Part shown: positions 46,518 through 56,664 of the stretch, piece by piece
Layout of the letters: each line of letters begins with the position of its first letter
Numbering within the stretch: position 1 is the first letter of the stretch
Assembly (NCBI GenBank): GCA_003222895.1
Contig: QHXI01000050.1
Span: forward strand, 24,975-88,974
Reading direction: 5' to 3'
Length of the DNA stretch: 64,000 bases
DNA from: Acidobacteriota bacterium
GTDB lineage: Bacteria; Acidobacteriota; Blastocatellia; Pyrinomonadales; Pyrinomonadaceae
Made by a program: the position numbers and the translations under genes
The notes under the pieces: generated by a model
Seen by the model: the letters and a program-made list of their open reading frames with translations, nothing else
Databases searched by the model: none
Told to the model about the DNA's origin: nothing

Positions 46518-49004
46518 CTACGCCTCAACTCCCCGCTCGTCCCAATCGCCAATTAACTCGAACGCTTTTTGCAGCACTGGTCGTGGCCGGGCGCCGTCGG
46601 CCTTGCCGATCAGGCCTTCGCGTTCCATTTGATCAAGCAAAGCTGCGGCGCGGCCGTAACCGATGCGCAGACGGCGTTGCAGCACCGAGGTCGAGGCGCG
46701 CTTCATGTCAACACAGATGCGCAGCGCATCTTCGAATAATTCGTCACGCTCGCCATCCAAGTCTTCCAGACCCATCGCTTCTTCGTCGGATTGCGTGATC
46801 GTTTCATCGTAATCCGGCTCCCATTGCTTTTTGACGTGGCTGACGATCTTATTGATTTCAGTCTCGTCGACGTACGCGCCGTGCACGCGCAGCAGTCGCG
46901 AAGAACCCGGCGGCAGAAACAGCATGTCGCCGCGCCCGAGCAGGTGTTCGGCGCCGTTCGTGTCGAGAATCGTGCGCGAATCGACTTTGGAAGAAACACG
47001 ATAAGACATCCGGGAAGGGAAGTTCGCCTTGATCAATCCGGTAATCACGTCGACCGAAGGCCGCTGGGTCGCGAGCACGAGGTGAATGCCGACGGCGCGC
47101 GCCATTTGCGCGAGACGTGTGATCGAATCTTCTACTTCATTGCCGGACGTCATCATCAAGTCGGCGAGTTCGTCGATGATGATTAGGATAAAGGGCATGC
47201 GCGTCCAGGGCTCGCCGTTTTCGTCAAAATCCTTGACGGTGTTGCGCCGTTCGCGTTCCGCGTTGTAGCCGTCGATGTTACGAACGCCCCAACCGGCCAG
47301 CTCTTTGTAACGCCGTTCCATTTCGCCGACGGCCCAGCGCAGGGCACGGGCGGCAGGTTTTGGATCGACGATTATTGGCGTCGCGAGATGCGGAATATCT
47401 TCATACAAGCCGAGCTCGAGCCGCTTCGGATCGATTAGGATCAGCTTTACTTCATCAGGCCGGGCGCGATAAAGAATCGAAACCAACAGCGAATTAACGC
47501 CGACTGATTTTCCTGACCCGGTCGTACCCGCGATTAACAAGTGCGGCATCTTCGCCAGGTCGCTGACATAGTTCAGGCCGTCAATCGTCTTGCCTACCGC
47601 GATGGTGAGCTTCGAAGTCGATTCTTTGAAGGCGCGCGATTCGATTACTTCGCGCAGGAAAATTGTTTCGCGCCGCGGGTTGGGAACTTCGATGCCGACG
47701 TGCGGTTTGCCCGGCATGCGGTCGATGCGGATCGATTCAGCTTTCAAAGCGAGACAGAGATCGTCGACCAGGCCGGTGACGCGCGAATACTTCACACCCG
47801 GATCAGGTTTGAACTCATAAGTCGTGACGACTGGGCCAGGGCAGATAAATTTTATTTGTCCGGTGACGTTGAACTCGCGACATTTCTCGGCGAGCTTCGT
47901 CGCCATGCCGAGCAATTCATCGTCGGCCTGCTCGCTGCGCATCTGCGGCTCGTTCAAAAGCTCGACCGAAGGCAATTGATAATCTGATGCGGAAGTCTTG
48001 GCCGAGACTCTTCTTTGGCCATCAAACGGAAGTGAACCGGCGGCAGGCGTTTCGGTTTTTCGCTTGACCGAAGCTTCGCGCACCATCTCTTCGACCATGG
48101 CCGATTCGGCAGCCTCAGTCGAAGCGCGTCCGCGCGTTCCCCATCCGCCTTTCTTGATGGGTGCAGTCGCAACGCCCGCGGCCGCAGACATCGTCTTCGG
48201 CGCACTTGTCTGCGCTGCGAAGGACGCGAAAGCTTCAGCTATTTCCGGGTCATTCGTTCGAATTTGAGTGCCGGCGTCTCCATCTTTGATCGTCGCGGAG
48301 GTCCCCATCATTGCGATTGCGACCGCGCTTTCGCCCTTCGCTTGACGCTTCAACTCGATTTTTTGCTGGCGACGTTCGCGACGAGTTTGACGCCACGCGC
48401 GAAATCTTTCGGGAACGAGTCGGAGGATGGCAAACCTCTCGCTGATCATTTTAGATAGCTTCGCGTAGAAACCTGCGAAAGAAAATTTCGTGGCGAGTAA
48501 AACACCGGTGGCGGCGATAGCGGTCAGCAAGATCGTCGCGCCGATTGTGTTGAGGCCAGAGACGAGCAGGCGTGCGATGATTGCGCCCGCCAAGCCGCCG
48601 GCATTGTAGCTGGCGTCAAAGAACGGTTTGAAATTCGCGAGCGAAAGCAAAGCGGCGGATGAAAGAACAAGAATAACCAATCCCGCGATGCGCGAAACCG
48701 GAGCATTGATGCGACGCGAACGGAAGCGACGCCAAGCCGCCGCCAACAAGAGGAAGGGAAGCAGATACGCAGCCAGACCAATCGATTGAAAGAGGGCCGC
48801 GGCCACGTTAGCGCCGACAGCACCGATCCAATTGTGCGCGCCCGTTTCTCCCGCGGCGTTCCACGACGGATCATTTGGATTGTAAGAAGCGAGACACAGC
48901 CCGAGCAGCAACGCGGTCGCGATCAAACCGATCGCGACAATTTCGTTTACGCGGGTGTTTCGCGGAGTTGGTTCGACTTCAATATCGGAGGATATGGCTG
49001 CCAT
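46518..49004 (-). CDS. ftsK: DNA translocase FtsK/SpoIIIE
   Basis: 4-TM N-terminus; LLIAGTTGSGKSVGVNSLLVSILYRARPDEVKLILIDPKRLEL; C-terminal gamma winged helix. Confidence 0.96.
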   Translation of the reverse strand: MAAISSDIEVEPTPRNTRVNEIVAIGLIATALLLGLCLASYNPNDPSWNAAGETGAHNWIGAVGANVAAALFQSIGLAAYLLPFLLLAAAWRRFRSRRINAPVSRIAGLVILVLSSAALLSLANFKPFFDASYNAGGLAGAIIARLLVSGLNTIGATILLTAIAATGVLLATKFSFAGFYAKLSKMISERFAILRLVPERFRAWRQTRRERRQQKIELKRQAKGESAVAIAMMGTSATIKDGDAGTQIRTNDPEIAEAFASFAAQTSAPKTMSAAAGVATAPIKKGGWGTRGRASTEAAESAMVEEMVREASVKRKTETPAAGSLPFDGQRRVSAKTSASDYQLPSVELLNEPQMRSEQADDELLGMATKLAEKCREFNVTGQIKFICPGPVVTTYEFKPDPGVKYSRVTGLVDDLCLALKAESIRIDRMPGKPHVGIEVPNPRRETIFLREVIESRAFKESTSKLTIAVGKTIDGLNYVSDLAKMPHLLIAGTTGSGKSVGVNSLLVSILYRARPDEVKLILIDPKRLELGLYEDIPHLATPIIVDPKPAARALRWAVGEMERRYKELAGWGVRNIDGYNAERERRNTVKDFDENGEPWTRMPFILIIIDELADLMMTSGNEVEDSITRLAQMARAVGIHLVLATQRPSVDVITGLIKANFPSRMSYRVSSKVDSRTILDTNGAEHLLGRGDMLFLPPGSSRLLRVHGAYVDETEINKIVSHVKKQWEPDYDETITQSDEEAMGLEDLDGERDELFEDALRICVDMKRASTSVLQRRLRIGYGRAAALLDQMEREGLIGKADGARPRPVLQKAFELIGDWDERGVEA

Positions 49005-49010
49005 AGAATT

Positions 49011-49045
49011 AACAGTAGGCAGGAGGCAGTCGGCAGTAGGCGGGA
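49011..49045. repeat. Heptad-repeat element H10 between ftsK and prfB
   Basis: AACAGTA GGCAGGA GGCAGTC GGCAGTA GGCGGGA; second arm not clear. Confidence 0.6.
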
Positions 49046-49096
49046 AAAACTGCGCCTATGTCTGAACTGTCTTGCTGCGCTTACTCATCGTTACTT

Positions 49097-50189
49097 TTAA
49101 TCTGCGCGACGCGAAAGCAAGTATTCCTTGATGAAATCATCGATGTCGCCGTCGAGCACTGAATCGACATCGCCGCGTTCGAGTTTTGTGCGCGCGTCTT
49201 TCACCAGGCGATAAGGCGCAAGCACGTAATTGCGAATCTGCGATCCGAAACTGATGTCCTGCTTGTTTGCTTCCAGTTCTTTTGTTTCGGCGCGGCGCTT
49301 TTCAAGTTCAAGCTCATAAAGCCGCGAACGCAGAACCTGCATCGCGACCGCCTTGTTCTGATGCTGCGAGCGCTGATTCTGGCATTGAACCACGATGCCG
49401 GTTGGCAAGTGCGTGATGCGCACCGCCGAATCGGTCGTGTTGATGTGCTGGCCGCCCGCTCCGGTCGCTCGATATGTATCCACGCGCAGATCCTTGTCGT
49501 TGATGTCGACTTCGACTTCTTCATCGATTTCGGGATAGACGAAGAGCGAAGCAAAGGACGTATGCCGCCGCGCGTTTTGATCGAACGGCGAAATGCGCAC
49601 GAGCCGATGCACGCCGGCTTCTGCCGCGAGCAGGCCATATGCGTATTCACCTTCGACTTTGAACGTCACGCTCTTGATTCCTGCTTCTTCGGCGGGTTGA
49701 TAATCGATAATCTCGGTTTTGAACCCGCGTCGTTCACACCATTTCAGATACATCCGCAGAAGCATCTCAGCCCAGTCCTGCGATTCAGTTCCGCCCGCGC
49801 CGGGATGGATCGTGCAGATTGCATTGCGCGCGTCGTTCTCACCCGCGAGCAGTGTTTCCGTTTCGGCCGCGACGAGTTCGTGCTCGAGCCGATTGAGCAG
49901 CTCGCGCAGCTCATTCAGCGAACCTTCGTCTTCTTCCGCAAATTCAAAGAGCACGCCAGCATCGGAAATCTCTGCCTCGAATTTTTCCTGCCGCTCGATG
50001 CTGTGTTGCAAACGACTCCGTTGTTGTAAGAGCTTCTGCGCCGCTTCCTGATCGGACCAGAAGTCTGGCGCGGAAGCCTGCGCCTCGATCGCCTCTAACT
50101 CGGCGCGTTTGGACGGGACATCAAAGAAACCTCCCGAGCTGTTCTACGCGCTTCTTTAGGTCGTCATAGGTGTTTCTTAGATCCTGCAT
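49097..50189 (-). CDS. prfB: Peptide chain release factor 2 with programmed +1 frameshift
   Basis: ATG at 50189: MQDLRNTYDDLKKRVEQLGRFL then in-frame TGA (50123-50121); CTC GGG AGG TTT CTT TGA slippery/SD-like context; +1 frame continues DVPSKRAELEAIEAQASAPDFWSDQEAAQKLLQQRSRLQHSIERQEKF into the 304-aa ORF containing GAGGQHIN. Confidence 0.95.
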
Positions 50190-50215
50190 GGAAATAGTTG
50201 CAATCATTACTATTC

Positions 50216-50288
50216 GTGTCAGAAGCCCGCGCGTTAGCAAGGGGCTGCTCTCGCAACATGCCCTCCCTTATGGTCGCGCTTCTGACAC
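50216..50288. repeat. GTGTCAGAAGC hairpin element, copy 2, overlapping the lnt 3' end
   Basis: GTGTCAGAAGCCCGCGCGTTAGCAAGGGG...CCCTCCCTTATGGTCGCGCTTCTGACAC. Confidence 0.88.
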
Positions 50289-51893
50289 TCTCCTTCTCAT
50301 AAAACTCGCCGAAATAAATCCCAGGCTCATCAATGCGCAGCCATAGACAAAGACATCGCCGTGCCGCGAATAGAACGTGCTGCTGTTGCCGCTCTGCGTA
50401 ATCGTCCAAGTGCGAACTGCTTCTTGAAATCCATCGGTTCGATCCAACACTGTTCCGTTCGCGCGGATGTAGGCCGTGATGCCGGTGTTCGTCACGCGAA
50501 TCAAATCCCGATCGTTTTCGACTGCACGAAAGATCGCATTCGCCAAATGCTGTCTCATTACCGGAGTCGGCCCGAGATAACCATCGTTCGAAATATTTAT
50601 CAGCACATCGGCGCCTTCGTTGGTAAAGCTGCGCGCAATGCCAGGATGCGCGGCCTCGACACAAATAAAAACCCCGACGCGAAGCGCGCCGAGGGGCATC
50701 AGCGTATACGAACTGCCGGGCTTAAATTCGCCGACGAGGCTGCGCACCGAACTCGCGCCCGGTAGCCATCGGGGCAGCGGCACGTACTCGCCAAACGGCA
50801 TCAGGCGGATTTTATCATAACGCGCGATGATTTCACCCTGTTCATTTACTATGACCGCGGAATTTTGATCGCCGCCACCCGCAGCCGGCTCGAGCGAATT
50901 GAGCAGTACCGAGGCTTGATTCGTCCGTGCGAACCTCCCGACGACTTCTCTCAAGTGAGGATCGCGCGAATAGGAAAAGTTCATAGGTGACTCAGGCCAA
51001 ATCACGAGGCGAGGTAGCGAACTAGGATACGGTAGCGTTTCATGCTCGGTGAATTGATCTATTGCGCTCCTACTAAGGGACAGATGGCGTTCAAGTAGAT
51101 GGCTCATCTGCTTCAAATCGCCTTCGAGATCCATTGGGACGTTCGGTTGAATGGCGGTCACCATCGGTGCCGATGTACTTTGAGACGTGATCCTTCCAGC
51201 TTGTTGAAAGCTTGGCGTTCCAATTATCAACAAGGCGATGAAGAGGATTGCGAGAATTGACAACGGCGCGGAAGTTCGCGGTCGAAGTAGCACTGATGCG
51301 ACTGCGGCGTTTACCGCCAGAAGTAGGAAACCAACCGCATATACTCCGCCCCATGCTGCCGATTGAATGAACAACGGGTAGAAGGCCTGCGAGTAACCCA
51401 GCGCGTTCCAGAGTTGTCCAGTGATGGCGTAACGCAGCCACTCAAATGAAACCCAAATCAAGGGCGCTATGACCACGGCCCAGCTTCCAAATTGATTGAT
51501 GACACGTGCGGTCAGACCGCACGCGGCAGCAGGGAAGAGCGCTACGAAAATGACCGGCAGCAGAAATAGCGGATAGGCGATCCAGGCGCTGATGTGCGCG
51601 TAGTGGATCATCGGATACGTTAACCACCAGCACGTTCCATAAAAAAAGATCGTTCCCCACAGCCAGCCTGCGACGAAGGCGCGACGTGAAGTTGTCGCGC
51701 GCGCCACCACAAAGAGGAGTGGAACTAATCCGATCCAGGCGAGAAACCAGAGATCGAAATTAGGGAACGAAAGGACCGTTAGCAGCGCCGATCCGATGAC
51801 GAGAGAAGTTTCCGGAAGCGACGGAATGCTTGTGCGGATGAATTTCCAGATTCGGTTTTGTTCTCTCACGCGCGCCGCCGCAACTTGGTCCAT
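50268..51893 (-). CDS. lnt: Apolipoprotein N-acyltransferase
   Basis: FLAWIGLVPLLFV, WPESPMNFSYSRD, GVFICVEAAHPGIARSFTNEGADVLINISNDGYLG. Confidence 0.94.
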   Translation of the reverse strand: MDQVAAARVREQNRIWKFIRTSIPSLPETSLVIGSALLTVLSFPNFDLWFLAWIGLVPLLFVVARATTSRRAFVAGWLWGTIFFYGTCWWLTYPMIHYAHISAWIAYPLFLLPVIFVALFPAAACGLTARVINQFGSWAVVIAPLIWVSFEWLRYAITGQLWNALGYSQAFYPLFIQSAAWGGVYAVGFLLLAVNAAVASVLLRPRTSAPLSILAILFIALLIIGTPSFQQAGRITSQSTSAPMVTAIQPNVPMDLEGDLKQMSHLLERHLSLSRSAIDQFTEHETLPYPSSLPRLVIWPESPMNFSYSRDPHLREVVGRFARTNQASVLLNSLEPAAGGGDQNSAVIVNEQGEIIARYDKIRLMPFGEYVPLPRWLPGASSVRSLVGEFKPGSSYTLMPLGALRVGVFICVEAAHPGIARSFTNEGADVLINISNDGYLGPTPVMRQHLANAIFRAVENDRDLIRVTNTGITAYIRANGTVLDRTDGFQEAVRTWTITQSGNSSTFYSRHGDVFVYGCALMSLGFISASFMRRRVSEARP

Positions 51894-52222
51894 GCGACGA
51901 GTTTACCGCATAGACGCGCGGAGGTAGGCATCGCGCGCCCAAATTTGGAAGAGAACTCCAGCTTGCCTTCCGTGCGCGAAAAAAATTTCCCGAAAGGACA
52001 TCGATGAGTCGCTGAGAGACTGATTTAAGCGGTCAAGTTACAAATTGCGGCACGTCAGACTGACAAAATTCGTCGTTTTGACAGAGTGAAGGAAAAAGGA
52101 ATGACTTCAGGCTCTCAAGCCAACCGGATTCCGGGGAATTAAAGGAAAAGAGGCACGCCAGCGCGACTATTCGATTCCAGAACGAAATTACACGGTGAAA
52201 AAAGGCTCGTTTAAACGCGGGA

Positions 52223-52248
52223 GAACCCGGTCATTTCTGACCGGGTTC
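52223..52248. repeat. Perfect hairpin GAACCCGGTCA-TTTC-TGACCGGGTTC
   Basis: 11-bp perfect stem, 4-nt loop in the large lnt/TPR intergenic region. Confidence 0.8.
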
Positions 52249-52423
52249 CAAGTTCGGGGGGATTTATCTGAAGGATCGCTCGGCGGGCGGCTGGCGCAGC
52301 GGCTTGCAGCGCTCAGAGAAGTGATGGCGGCGGGGGCACGTTTGTTTGCGTGCTTGCCATCTTCCCCTTCAGCACTTGCCGTGCCACGAGTTCGAGAAAA
52401 GGCCGATGAGCCGCGAGCCGCGA

Positions 52424-52578
52424 AGGGCAAAGTGCAAAGAGCAAAGTGCAAAGAGCCAGTCGAGAAGTCAGGAGCAAGAGCAGCGCCGTATTCGAAATCG
52501 CGCGCCGCTTCAAAAACGAAAAGAGCCACGCGCGAATCGTTCCACGCCCGGCTCCTTGCTCTTTGCCCTTTGCTCTTA
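52424..52578. repeat. Heptad hairpin element H11, 3' of the TPR gene
   Basis: Arm 1 AGGGCAA AGTGCAA AGAGCAA AGTGCAA AGAGCCA; arm 2 GCTCCTT GCTCTTT GCCCTTT GCTCTTA; ends 2 bp from the TPR gene stop codon. Confidence 0.85.
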
Positions 52579-52580
52579 CG

Positions 52581-54377
52581 CTACTGGGGCCTGCCCATCG
52601 TTACTTGTCTCTGCAAAGCCATGGCTTCCGGATTGTCGGGATTGATGCCGATTGCGCTCGCTGCGTACTTACGAGCTTCGCCGAGGTCACCCTTCTCTAA
52701 GAAGATCCGACCTAATAGAATGTGCGCATCGATCAATCTTGAATCCCAAAAAATCGCAGTCTTCAAGGCTGCGATTGCCGCTTCCTGATCGCCGCGACGT
52801 TGATTGATACGCCCGCTAATCAGAAATGCTTCCGCTGTTGTAGGTTCAATGTTCAGCAGCTTGCGAATCTCCAGCAGCGCTTCGTCGTCGCGACCTTGCT
52901 GATAAAGATCGCGAATCTTCGTCAACGATTCCTGCACACTGTTAGCGTTGGCTTCGTCGATCCGCTTGCGCCGGTCAATGTCAGTAATGTCAACCTGATT
53001 CAGCACGTCGCGCGAGCGCAGATTCAAATTGGCCACTGAATGTAGTTTCTCCCACTCGGTTTCCCATTTCGCATAACTCTGCAAATTCATTCGCGCCAGG
53101 TTGTCCGCGGCAGTTGCGGCCTGAACGTGGTTCGCGCGCTCCTGCGCCTTGGCCAGAAGGAAGTATGCGGAACCGTCTTTAGGATCCCCCGCGATCACCT
53201 TTTCCAGTTTCGCGGCTGCCTCGGCATATTTTTCGTTTAAGAACAGCGCATAGCCATAGTTGAATAAAACGGTCGTATCATCCGGAGAGGAATCTACGGC
53301 CCGCGACAGCAAGGTAATTGCCTGGTTCAAAAGGCGCGAACGCTCCTCGGGCTTTTTCTCGTTGCGTGCAGCTTCGACGGATACCGCCGCGGCATTGTTG
53401 TAAACGGCCACGAGCGGCATCACTTTCTCGTCGGCTATCGGGACAAGCCGTTCCAGCGCATGCAGAATGTCACCTGTCTTCCAGTAGGCGACGCCGGCGT
53501 AAAATTGCGCCTCGTTATAGTGAGGCTCTTTCTTTTGCAGCATCGCGAAATATTCGATCGCCTCTTTCCACTGCGACTGGTTGAAATAGAATCGACCGAG
53601 TTCAAAAGCAGCTTCAGAATAAACCGCACCGCCATTGTCTTTCTCGTAAAGCTTCATGGCGTTCTTGCAGTAAATCACTCGGGTGGGATCGTGTTCAGGG
53701 GTCAGCTGGCATTTTTGGAATGCCTCAAAGGCCACGGGGGGAACTTTCGTGGCTTCCTGAATTAGATTGTTGCGCGAGAACGAGAGCGCCTTGTCGCGTT
53801 GATAAAGAATTCGATAAGCAAGATCGCCATTGAGCCTTTGAAGGTTCGCAACCTCGTCGCCAAAATCGTAAATGCGCGGCGCCCATCCGTTGTCGAACAT
53901 CTCGCCGGCCATGCGACCTTCATTGACGCGAATCACGCGCGCCTCGCCGACGATCGTCGCTAATGGCTTATCGACTGGCGGCTTTGATTTATCGTCGGGC
54001 GCGGGTGGCGGCGGAACGACGACATTGTAAGTTCCAATGACGACCATCGACGCTTTCAACTCGCGGGCAATCTTGATGGCGGTGGCCCTCGAAGGAATAA
54101 CAGTGAGTGGTAGACGCAAACGCTGATAGGCGACTGCGCGTTCATCGCTCGACACCACGATCAGACCTGGCTTGTCCAAAAGCGATGAAAGTTGATCCGC
54201 GAAGCTCTCGCCGATCCAGTTGTATTCTGGATGGTCAGAAGTATTTTCGAACGGCAGCACGAGCACGATTTCGGCTGCAGAGGTGCCCTGGGCTCTGATA
54301 TTTTGCGGCGCAAAGAGCGGCAGAAAAATTACAGCGGCAATCGCCAGAAAAGCGAATACTTTCTTTTGGATCATCAA
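52581..54377 (-). CDS. TPR-repeat exported protein
   Basis: Signal-like N-terminus; multiple TPR-like repeats (GRFYFNQSQWKEAIEYFAMLQKKEPHYNEAQFYAGVAYW). Confidence 0.82.
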   Translation of the reverse strand: MMIQKKVFAFLAIAAVIFLPLFAPQNIRAQGTSAAEIVLVLPFENTSDHPEYNWIGESFADQLSSLLDKPGLIVVSSDERAVAYQRLRLPLTVIPSRATAIKIARELKASMVVIGTYNVVVPPPPAPDDKSKPPVDKPLATIVGEARVIRVNEGRMAGEMFDNGWAPRIYDFGDEVANLQRLNGDLAYRILYQRDKALSFSRNNLIQEATKVPPVAFEAFQKCQLTPEHDPTRVIYCKNAMKLYEKDNGGAVYSEAAFELGRFYFNQSQWKEAIEYFAMLQKKEPHYNEAQFYAGVAYWKTGDILHALERLVPIADEKVMPLVAVYNNAAAVSVEAARNEKKPEERSRLLNQAITLLSRAVDSSPDDTTVLFNYGYALFLNEKYAEAAAKLEKVIAGDPKDGSAYFLLAKAQERANHVQAATAADNLARMNLQSYAKWETEWEKLHSVANLNLRSRDVLNQVDITDIDRRKRIDEANANSVQESLTKIRDLYQQGRDDEALLEIRKLLNIEPTTAEAFLISGRINQRRGDQEAAIAALKTAIFWDSRLIDAHILLGRIFLEKGDLGEARKYAASAIGINPDNPEAMALQRQVTMGRPQ

Positions 54378-54476
54378 CAGAGCCCTTTACTTCATTAGTA
54401 AATCGAGTCAGAAATGTTCGATGCGACTATGATAACAGCGGTTGGTCGGGAGGGGTAGCCGCATTACTCTAGTCTA

Positions 54477-55061
54477 TCAGGGGGTGGCTTGAGTAATAAC
54501 CAGTTGATTATCGACGCTTGAGACGCCTTTCAGAGATCGAATCAATCGCTCCGCGCGCTGTTTTAGTTCGAATGATCGAACCGAGCCGACTATAGTCACC
54601 TTGCCGTTCTCGACCAGTGTGCTGAGATCGACACCTGACAACGCCGGATCTGCATTCAAAGCTTTGTCGATGTTTGCTTGAACTGTCGCATCGTCAAGCG
54701 GAGTTGTGGTCGTTGTTTCGCCACCGCCGAGTGCGGGTGATGATTCAGGCGTCGGTTTGGTTGGCGGCGTCGGCGAAACACTTGGTGAAACTTTTGGCGA
54801 CGGACTGAAACTCGGTCCCGCCGGCACGACTTGTTGGGGCACGACACTGGTATTCATCGGGTCGAACGAGCGGCTGGTAATAGAGAGCGCGAGAAAGGTT
54901 GCCAGTGCGGCGGCGACGATGACACTGACTGCTACCCAAAGCTCTGCATAGCTTCGGCGGGCGGATGTCCGCGTCGAATATTGACGACCGCCGGCTGCAA
55001 CTACGATTCGGCTTCTGCTGCGTTGTCGGGGATCTCGGTTACTCATGGTGACAAAGGCCAT
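54477..55061 (-). CDS. BON-domain protein with one TM segment
   Basis: DATVQANIDKALNADPALSGVDLSTLVENGKVTIVGSVRSFELKQRAERLIRSLKGVSSVDNQLVI. Confidence 0.82.
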   Translation of the reverse strand: MAFVTMSNRDPRQRSRSRIVVAAGGRQYSTRTSARRSYAELWVAVSVIVAAALATFLALSITSRSFDPMNTSVVPQQVVPAGPSFSPSPKVSPSVSPTPPTKPTPESSPALGGGETTTTTPLDDATVQANIDKALNADPALSGVDLSTLVENGKVTIVGSVRSFELKQRAERLIRSLKGVSSVDNQLVITQATP

Positions 55062-55210
55062 CGATTATATGCGATGGCAGTGGCTTATCATTAGCGGCGA
55101 GGATCCATCGAACACATTTTAAGCAAACGCCGCAAGGTTACGCGGTGTCTGCGTTCTAATGATGGCGGCGCTGGTGCGTCCGCCGAGTTGGAATAGTTTT
55201 GAGGCCTGAA

Positions 55211-56656
55211 ATGTTACGTATCGCAAAATTAATTTTCGCAATCACGCTTGGCTGCCTGATGACAGGACCAATATTCGCACAAACCTCGGAGCAAACCACG
55301 ACATCGCGCGATCGCCAATCGGTCAACATCACAGTTTACAATTCGAATCTTGGGCTTATCCGCGAGACGCGGCGCCTGACACTTCCAGATGGGCGAATTG
55401 CGTTGAGATTTGCCGACGTTACCGCGCAGATTCGACCTGAAACGGTGCACTTGGCGTCGCTAACTGCGCCATCGGCGCTGCGAATTCTCGAGCAGAATTA
55501 TCAATACGATTTGCTGAATCCGGCGAAGCTTCTAGACAAGTTTGTTGGGCGCGAGATCACGCTCGTGCTGCGTCGTTATCAAAATAATACCGAGAGTTTC
55601 GAGCCGGTCCAGGCGACCCTGCTTTCAAACAACGGCGGACAGGTCTGGCGCATCAACGGCCAGATCGTGATCAACCCGACGAATATTGCCGAGATGCGTT
55701 TCCCGGATCTGCCGAAGAATCTCGTGGCGACGCCGACGCTGGTTTGGGATGTCGAGAATCACGAAACGGCGGCGCAGAACATCGAGGCTAGTTACCTGAC
55801 CGCCGGCATGAATTGGCGATCGGATTACGTTCTGCTCGTCAACGCTGACGACACGAAAGGCGACTTGCAGGGTTGGGTGACACTGACGAACGCGAGCGGC
55901 GCAACGTTCGAAGATGCGCGCCTGCAATTGGTCGCCGGTGACGTTAATAGAGTCTCGCAGGAACGAAACTTCGCTCTGGCTGGAGCGATGATGCGTGACA
56001 AAGCTGTCGACGAGGCACAATTTCAGGAGCAGGGCTTCTTCGAATATCACCTGTACACGCTGCAGCGTCCGACGACGATTCGCGACAACGAAACGAAGCA
56101 GGTGTCGTTGCTCGAAGCGGCCGGCTTCGATGTGAAGAAAGAGTTCGTGCTCAACGGACAGCGTTATTACTACACGAATTACAACAATCCGGGTCAGGCG
56201 ATCAAAGAAAAGGTTGGCGTCTTCATTCAGTTTCGTAACGCGCAGACGAACAAACTCGGCATGCCTCTGCCTGCTGGAACGATTCGTCTCTACAAGAAAG
56301 ACGACAAGGGCAACCAGCAATTCATCGGCGAGGATCGCATCGATCACACTCCGAAGGATGAAGACGTGCGGGTGAAAGTTGGCGATGCGTTTGACATCGT
56401 GGCCGAACGCAAGCAGATGGACTACAAAGTCATCGCGTCAGGTCATGTTTACGAGTACGCGTACGAAATCAAGATTCGCAATCACAAAGATACGCCAGTC
56501 ACGATCGTAGTGAACGAACCTATCGGTGGTGATTGGGAAATGATTTCGTCGACTTTCGAGGCGAAAAAGACCGCTGCGTTCGCCGCGCAATTCAACGTGC
56601 CGATCGCCAAAGATGCTGAGGCTACGCTGAGTTATCGGGTGCGAGTGAGGTACTAA
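55211..56656 (+). CDS. DUF4139-like exported protein
   Basis: [24 protein letters not shown]...[33 protein letters not shown]. Confidence 0.82.
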   Translation: MLRIAKLIFAITLGCLMTGPIFAQTSEQTTTSRDRQSVNITVYNSNLGLIRETRRLTLPDGRIALRFADVTAQIRPETVHLASLTAPSALRILEQNYQYDLLNPAKLLDKFVGREITLVLRRYQNNTESFEPVQATLLSNNGGQVWRINGQIVINPTNIAEMRFPDLPKNLVATPTLVWDVENHETAAQNIEASYLTAGMNWRSDYVLLVNADDTKGDLQGWVTLTNASGATFEDARLQLVAGDVNRVSQERNFALAGAMMRDKAVDEAQFQEQGFFEYHLYTLQRPTTIRDNETKQVSLLEAAGFDVKKEFVLNGQRYYYTNYNNPGQAIKEKVGVFIQFRNAQTNKLGMPLPAGTIRLYKKDDKGNQQFIGEDRIDHTPKDEDVRVKVGDAFDIVAERKQMDYKVIASGHVYEYAYEIKIRNHKDTPVTIVVNEPIGGDWEMISSTFEAKKTAAFAAQFNVPIAKDAEATLSYRVRVRY

Positions 56657-56664
56657 CGCAGGAC

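Noticed and set aside
52195-52788. 197-aa plus-strand ORF
   Set aside because: Runs through palindromes and heptad element H11 and antisense into the TPR gene; low-complexity basic composition.
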